The notes under the pieces were generated by a model, which was not told the DNA's origin, made no database searches, and saw only the letters and a program-made list of their open reading frames with translations. 64,000 nucleotides of DNA from contig JAFLTT010000003.1 of the NCBI GenBank assembly GCA_022509165.1, positions 1-64,000 of the forward strand. The letters run 5' to 3'. A program made the position numbers and the translations under genes. Below, in pieces: positions 58,796 to 64,000 of the stretch. This stretch comes from Muribaculaceae bacterium. GTDB taxonomy: Bacteria > Bacteroidota > Bacteroidia > Bacteroidales > Muribaculaceae. Each line of letters begins with the position of its first letter. Within the stretch, counting starts at the first letter, position 1.

Positions 58796-59656
58796 ATGCG
58801 GCAATTAAAAATCACCAAATCAATTACTAATCGCGAAAGCGCTTCTCTTGATACCTATCTTTCGGAAATAGGACGTGAAGAACTTATTTCTCCGGCTGAA
58901 GAAGTAGAACTGGCTCAAAGAATCAAAAAAGGGGATCATGCGGCTCTTGAAAAACTCACAAGAGCCAACCTTCGTTTTGTCGTTTCTGTAGCCAAGCAAT
59001 ATCAAAACCAAGGCCTTAGTCTTCCCGACCTTATTAATGAGGGGAATCTGGGACTTATTCGTGCTGCAAAAAAATTTGATGAGACGCGTGGGTTCAAATT
59101 CATCTCTTATGCAGTATGGTGGATCCGCCAAAGCATATTGCAGGCCCTTGCAGAACAAAGTCGTATCGTAAGGTTGCCATTAAATCAGGTAGGCTCTCTA
59201 AACAAAATTACTAAGGAGCTTTCTAAATTTGAACAAGAAAATCAGCGCCGTCCCTCTCCGGAAGAATTGGCTGATAGGCTCGGAATGCCGGTAGACAAGG
59301 TTGCTGACGCTTTAAAAGTTTCCGGCCGCCATATTTCGGTCGACGCCCCGTTTACCGATGGTGAAGACAATTCCCTCCTTGATGTGTTGCCGAATGAAAA
59401 CAGCCCTATGGCCGACAGAACGCTCAATCAAGAAAGCCTTTCTCGTGAAATTGACAGAGCTCTCAAGCAACTATACGACCGAGAGAGGGATATTATCAAA
59501 ATGTTTTTTGGTATTGGATATCCCGAAATGTCGCTTGAAGAAATAGGTGATAAATTCGGCCTTACCCGTGAAAGAGTGCGCCAGATTAAAGAGAAGGCTA
59601 TAAAAAGGCTAAAAGGACAGAAAAGCAAACTCCTTAAATCTTATCTCGGAGAATAA
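58796..59656 (+). CDS. rpoD: RpoD-like sigma-70 factor (closest to the canonical Bacteroidetes housekeeping sigma)
   Basis: [31 protein letters not shown]...[35 protein letters not shown]...[33 protein letters not shown]. Confidence 0.95.
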   Translation: MRQLKITKSITNRESASLDTYLSEIGREELISPAEEVELAQRIKKGDHAALEKLTRANLRFVVSVAKQYQNQGLSLPDLINEGNLGLIRAAKKFDETRGFKFISYAVWWIRQSILQALAEQSRIVRLPLNQVGSLNKITKELSKFEQENQRRPSPEELADRLGMPVDKVADALKVSGRHISVDAPFTDGEDNSLLDVLPNENSPMADRTLNQESLSREIDRALKQLYDRERDIIKMFFGIGYPEMSLEEIGDKFGLTRERVRQIKEKAIKRLKGQKSKLLKSYLGE

Positions 59657-59702
59657 TCTATCTATAATCTCACTATAAACAATATTAACTAAAGATAAAA
59701 TT

Positions 59703-62327
59703 ATGGATCCCCAATATAATCCCGAACATGTAGAGAATAAATGGTATGCATATTGGATGGAAAATGGTTTGTTTCATTCCACTCCTGACGACCGGGAGCC
59801 TTTCTGCATAGTGATTCCACCTCCAAATGTTACGGGTGTTCTCCACATGGGCCACATGTTGAATAATACCATTCAGGACATTCTTACACGTAGAGCAAGA
59901 ATGTTAGGTAAAAATGCATTATGGGTTCCGGGTACAGATCATGCCGCTATTTCAACAGAAGCAAAAGTAGTGGCAAAACTTGCCGAACAAGGTATAAAAA
60001 AGAATTCTCTTACTCGTGAAGAATTTTTGACACATGCCTGGGATTGGACTGATAAATATGGTGGCATCATCCTGAAGCAATTACGGAAATTAGGGGCTTC
60101 TTGTGATTGGGAACGTACTGCATTCACCATGGATGAAATTCGTTCCAAAAGTGTGATTCATGTTTTCTGTGACTTGTTTGACCGTGGACTCATTTACCGG
60201 GGAGTAAGAATGGTCAACTGGGATCCTAAAGCCCTCACAGCTCTTTCTGACGAAGAAGTAATTTATAAGGAAGAAAACAGTAAACTCTTCTATCTAAAAT
60301 ACATGGTAGAAGATGAGCCTGACAAATATATTGTCGTGGCAACTACCCGCCCTGAAACCATACTCGGCGATACCGCCGTTTGCGTCAACCCCAATGATGA
60401 AAGATATCAGTGGCTGAAAGGAAAGAGAGTGATCGTGCCTCTTGTAGGTCGTGCTGTACCCGTAATTATGGATGATTACGTGGAAATGGATTTCGGCACC
60501 GGATGTCTAAAAGTAACTCCGGCTCACGACGTCAACGACTATATGCTCGGGGATAAATATAATCTTGATAGCATCGATATCTTCAACGACAACGGCACTA
60601 TTTCTGAAAAAGGTGGAATGTATGTCGGGATGGACCGTTTCGATGTAAGGAAACAGATTTCCAAAGACCTTGATGAGAAAGGTCTCCTGGAAAAAACTGA
60701 AGATTACGTCAATAAAGTGGGCCATTCAGAAAGAACTGATGCCGTGATTGAACCCAAACTTTCCATGCAATGGTTTGTAAAAATGGAAGGTCTGGCAAAG
60801 CCGGCATTGGAAGCCGTAGAGAATGGCGACATTAAATTTGTACCGGATAAGTTCCGTAATACCTACCGTTATTGGATGTCGAATATAAAAGACTGGTGTA
60901 TATCGCGCCAGTTATGGTGGGGTCATCAGATACCTGCCTGGTATCTTCCTAACGGAGGCTTCGTGGTAGCGGAAAATGAGGAAGAAGCTTTGTTAAAGGC
61001 CATTGAAAAGACAGGAAATCCTGAACTTACTTTAAGTGACCTTCATCGCGACCCGGATTGTCTTGACACATGGTTCTCTTCATGGTTGTGGCCTATTTCT
61101 CTTTTCAATGGTATCCTTGATCCCGAGAATAAAGATTTCAAGTATTATTATCCCACTACCGATCTTGTCACCGCACCCGATATCATATTTTTCTGGGTTG
61201 CCAGAATGATTATTGCCGGATATGCCTTCTGCAATGAAAAACCATTCTCCAACGTATATTTTACAGGCATTGTCAGGGACAAAATCGGACGGAAAATGTC
61301 TAAGTCTTTGGGTAATTCACCTGACCCGTTAGACTTGATTGATAAATTCGGAGCCGATGGTGTCAGAATGGGACTCATGCTGGGAGCACCTGCCGGTCAC
61401 GACATAATGTATGATGATTCTTTATGCGAACAGGGTCGTAATTTCTGTAATAAGATCTGGAATGCCTTCCGCCTTGTGAAGGGATGGGAAGTAGATGGAG
61501 AAAAACCTCAACCGGAGGCTTCTAAAGTAGCAGTAGAGTGGTTTGACAGTGTGCTGGCTAAAGCCATTGATGAAACTGACGACCTTATGGGTAAGTTCCG
61601 TATTTCGGAAGCCCTGATGGTCACTTATAAACTTTTCTGGGATGAATTCTCTGCCTGGTATCTGGAAATTATAAAGCCTGCTTATGGTTCTCCTATTGAC
61701 AAAGCGACTTATGACGCCACATTGAAATTTTTCGATGTACTCCTTAAGCTCCTGCACCCATTCATGCCTTTTATTACGGAGGAACTATGGCAGAATCTCG
61801 AACCTCGAAAGGAGGGCGAAAGCATAATGGTGGCTTTGCTTCCGAAAGCCAAAACCTTCGAGACAAAAATTATTTCTGAATTCGATATTTTAAAAGAAAC
61901 TGTTGCCGGTATTCGTACTATCCGCAAACAGAAGAACATTCCTCAGAAAGAAGCACTCGAGCTTCTTGTAAAGGGAGAATATAACGGAAATATGAATTCA
62001 GTGCTGGAAAAAATTGCTAATATATCATCCATCACAGAAAGCGATGATAAACCTGCAGGCGCAATTTCATTCATTGTAGGAGCAACTGAATACAGTATTC
62101 CGGTGCAACAATCAATCAATATTGACGAAGAACTTAAAAAACTTGAAACAGACCTGGAATATTATAATAAATTCTTGCAATCAGTGAGAAAAAAACTGAG
62201 CAATGAAAAATTTGTGGCTAACGCCCCTGAACAAGTAGTGGCATTGGAACGCAAAAAAGAATCGGATGCTTTGGAGAAAATCAATACAATTAATGCATCT
62301 ATTCTTTCATTAAAAGGCATGGCCTGA
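59703..62327 (+). CDS. valS: Valine--tRNA ligase
   Basis: [21 protein letters not shown] (HIGH-like), [16 protein letters not shown] (KMSKS), C-terminal coiled coil. Confidence 0.98.
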   Translation: MDPQYNPEHVENKWYAYWMENGLFHSTPDDREPFCIVIPPPNVTGVLHMGHMLNNTIQDILTRRARMLGKNALWVPGTDHAAISTEAKVVAKLAEQGIKKNSLTREEFLTHAWDWTDKYGGIILKQLRKLGASCDWERTAFTMDEIRSKSVIHVFCDLFDRGLIYRGVRMVNWDPKALTALSDEEVIYKEENSKLFYLKYMVEDEPDKYIVVATTRPETILGDTAVCVNPNDERYQWLKGKRVIVPLVGRAVPVIMDDYVEMDFGTGCLKVTPAHDVNDYMLGDKYNLDSIDIFNDNGTISEKGGMYVGMDRFDVRKQISKDLDEKGLLEKTEDYVNKVGHSERTDAVIEPKLSMQWFVKMEGLAKPALEAVENGDIKFVPDKFRNTYRYWMSNIKDWCISRQLWWGHQIPAWYLPNGGFVVAENEEEALLKAIEKTGNPELTLSDLHRDPDCLDTWFSSWLWPISLFNGILDPENKDFKYYYPTTDLVTAPDIIFFWVARMIIAGYAFCNEKPFSNVYFTGIVRDKIGRKMSKSLGNSPDPLDLIDKFGADGVRMGLMLGAPAGHDIMYDDSLCEQGRNFCNKIWNAFRLVKGWEVDGEKPQPEASKVAVEWFDSVLAKAIDETDDLMGKFRISEALMVTYKLFWDEFSAWYLEIIKPAYGSPIDKATYDATLKFFDVLLKLLHPFMPFITEELWQNLEPRKEGESIMVALLPKAKTFETKIISEFDILKETVAGIRTIRKQKNIPQKEALELLVKGEYNGNMNSVLEKIANISSITESDDKPAGAISFIVGATEYSIPVQQSINIDEELKKLETDLEYYNKFLQSVRKKLSNEKFVANAPEQVVALERKKESDALEKINTINASILSLKGMA

Positions 62328-62442
62328 AAGATAAAATAGATATTTGAAAACCAAAGACCTGATGATTTCAGGTCTGCACTAAAGAAATCCCGGATCCTCA
62401 CGGACCCGGGTTTCCTATTCATGATGTTGGTTAATTAATTCT

Positions 62443-63549
62443 TTATAGGTTGAGAGGTGTATATTGTAGATCCCAGGCTTCTGCCACCGCTTTATAAGTG
62501 ACTTTACCATCTACTATATTTACACCTTCAGCCAGACCCGCATCACGCTTGCATGCTTCGATCCATCCCAAATCTGCCAGTTTCAATGCATATGGCAAAG
62601 TGGCGTTGGTAAGTGCCAGTGTTGAAGTGAAAGGCACTGCACCCGGGATATTGGCTACGGCATAATGTATCACGCCATCTACTTCGTATGTAGGCTCGCT
62701 ATGGGTAGTGGCTTTTGAGGTATCCAGGCTTCCGCCTTGGTCGATTGCTACGTCTACTATCACGCTTCCCTTCTTCATCTGAGGCAGCATATCTCTTGTG
62801 ATGAGATGAGGAGCTTTGGCTCCCGGTATAAGCACAGAACTTATCACAAGATCAGTCGTAGGCAATTCTGATTCTATATTATGTCTGTTGCTATATAAAG
62901 TCTTCACGTTCTTAGGCATCACTTCTGCAAGATGGCGTAATGTGGGAAGGGAGATATCACAGATTGTAACGTCTGCTCCTAATCCGGCTGCCATAAGAGC
63001 TGCATTGCGACCTACTACACCTGCTCCGAGCACAAGAACTTTAGCCGGTTTCACTCCCGGTACACCTCCCAGAAGTATACCTCTTCCTCCTTGGGGTTTC
63101 TCAAGAAAACGAGCTCCTTCCTGAACTGACATTCTTCCGGCCACTTCACTCATCGGGATGAGCAATGGCAAACTACCATCTTTACCTTTAACAGTTTCGT
63201 AGGCTATACATACAGCACCACTTTTAATCATAGCTTCTGTCAAGGCCAGCTCACTTGCAAAATGAAAATATGTGAAAAGAACCTGACCTTTTTTCACTAA
63301 TTTATATTCCGGTTCAATAGGTTCTTTTACCTTGATTATCATTTCCCCTATGGAGTATACGTCTTCAATGGTAGGAAGTATTTTGGCTCCTGCTTTTTCA
63401 TATTCATCATCAGCGAATCCACTGCCTTCTCCGGCACTTTTCTGAACAAATACTTCATGTCCATGCCTCACCAGTTCACTCACTCCTGCCGGGGTGGCAC
63501 CTACTCGGTTTTCATTATTCTTAATTTCTTTGGGAATTCCGATTTTCAT
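62443..63549 (-). CDS. ald: Alanine dehydrogenase
   Basis: MKIGIPKEIKNNENRVGATPAGVSELVRHGHEVFVQKSAGEGSGF; VLVLGAGVVGRNAALMAAGLGADVTICD. Confidence 0.95.
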   Translation of the reverse strand: MKIGIPKEIKNNENRVGATPAGVSELVRHGHEVFVQKSAGEGSGFADDEYEKAGAKILPTIEDVYSIGEMIIKVKEPIEPEYKLVKKGQVLFTYFHFASELALTEAMIKSGAVCIAYETVKGKDGSLPLLIPMSEVAGRMSVQEGARFLEKPQGGRGILLGGVPGVKPAKVLVLGAGVVGRNAALMAAGLGADVTICDISLPTLRHLAEVMPKNVKTLYSNRHNIESELPTTDLVISSVLIPGAKAPHLITRDMLPQMKKGSVIVDVAIDQGGSLDTSKATTHSEPTYEVDGVIHYAVANIPGAVPFTSTLALTNATLPYALKLADLGWIEACKRDAGLAEGVNIVDGKVTYKAVAEAWDLQYTPLNL

Positions 63550-63685
63550 GGTAGATTTTCTTAAGGTTAAATTCTTTTGGTATTAGATATCGCTAAATTA
63601 ATCAATAATCTTATAATGTAAAATTTTTAAAATAAAAAATTAAATCAGTCTTCCAATTGAAATTTTTTTATATCTATCGGTGCTC

Positions 63686-64000
63686 CTAATGGAAGAAAAA
63701 ATAACTTACAACTACGGCTGCTACGGCTCCTACAATATCGGCAAAGATAGCATAACCGGCTGCATATCGGGTTTTATATACACCTACGCTACCAAAATAT
63801 ACAGCAAGTATATAGAAAGTAGTGTCAGTGGAACCCCTTACGGCAGCCGCAACCCTACTTACAAAGGCATCGGCTCCGTTTGTATTCATCACATCAAGCA
63901 TCATTGCACATGAACCGCTTCCGCTCAAAGGTTTCATTAGCATTGTAGGCAGGGCTCCAACCCAATCGGCATCTATTCCCATATAGGTAACCCCTTTTTC
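63686..64000 (-). CDS. Nucleoside-recognition / spore maturation-like (SpmA/SpmB family) membrane protein, C-terminal part (runs off the window)
   Basis: GALPTMLMKPLSGSGSCAMMLDVMNTNGADAFVSRVAAAVRGSTDTTFYILAVYFGSVGVYKTRYA; frame stays open through position 64000. Confidence 0.8.
   Translation of the reverse strand, partial: EKGVTYMGIDADWVGALPTMLMKPLSGSGSCAMMLDVMNTNGADAFVSRVAAAVRGSTDTTFYILAVYFGSVGVYKTRYAAGYAIFADIVGAVAAVVVSYFFFH

Noticed and set aside
62353-62416. Possible terminators after valS (GACCTGATGATTTCAGGTC; CCCGGATCCTCACGGACCCGGG)
   Set aside because: Inverted repeats present but without a convincing T tract; not confident enough to list as features.
63680-63913. 77-aa ORF 63680..63913 (+)
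   Set aside because: Antisense to the recognisable SpmA/B-like membrane protein gene.

Overview
64 kb chromosomal window from a Bacteroidales bacterium (Muribaculaceae-like is my inference from protein family content; no search was run). It starts in the 5' part of a 16S rRNA gene (minus strand) with its promoter and leader, followed by tRNA-Ala(GGC). Next is a minus-strand operon of two outer-membrane beta-barrel paralogues and four lipoproteins of the DUF4493/PCMD type (about 1.0-11.1 kb). This is the least characterised module in the window. The remainder is mostly conserved housekeeping: mutL / OstA-like / SurA-like genes, recQ-clpX-clpP-tig, an M18 aminopeptidase, DUF5063, nadD, gmk, yicC family, gdhA, tRNA-Thr(CGT), a PurF-like protein, a degenerate LytM protein, dxr, rseP, an rRNA methyltransferase, an M49 peptidase with an ABC transporter, GH53, a GH13 amylase with repeated domains, a Tricorn-like protease, dnaE, trxA, NlpC/P60, HtrA, two tandem sigma-70 genes, valS and ald. 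The main items for a second look are: (1) the six-gene OMP/DUF4493/PCMD operon; (2) three tandem 408-bp near-identical repeats in the amylase; (3) tandem, divergent principal-type sigma factors; (4) two unrelated MITE-like long inverted-repeat elements flanking clpXP; (5) a candidate orphan sRNA upstream of gdhA; (6) a terminator-like hairpin in the rRNA leader; (7) a LytM protein that appears catalytically dead. No CRISPR array, prophage, intact transposase or defence island was seen.
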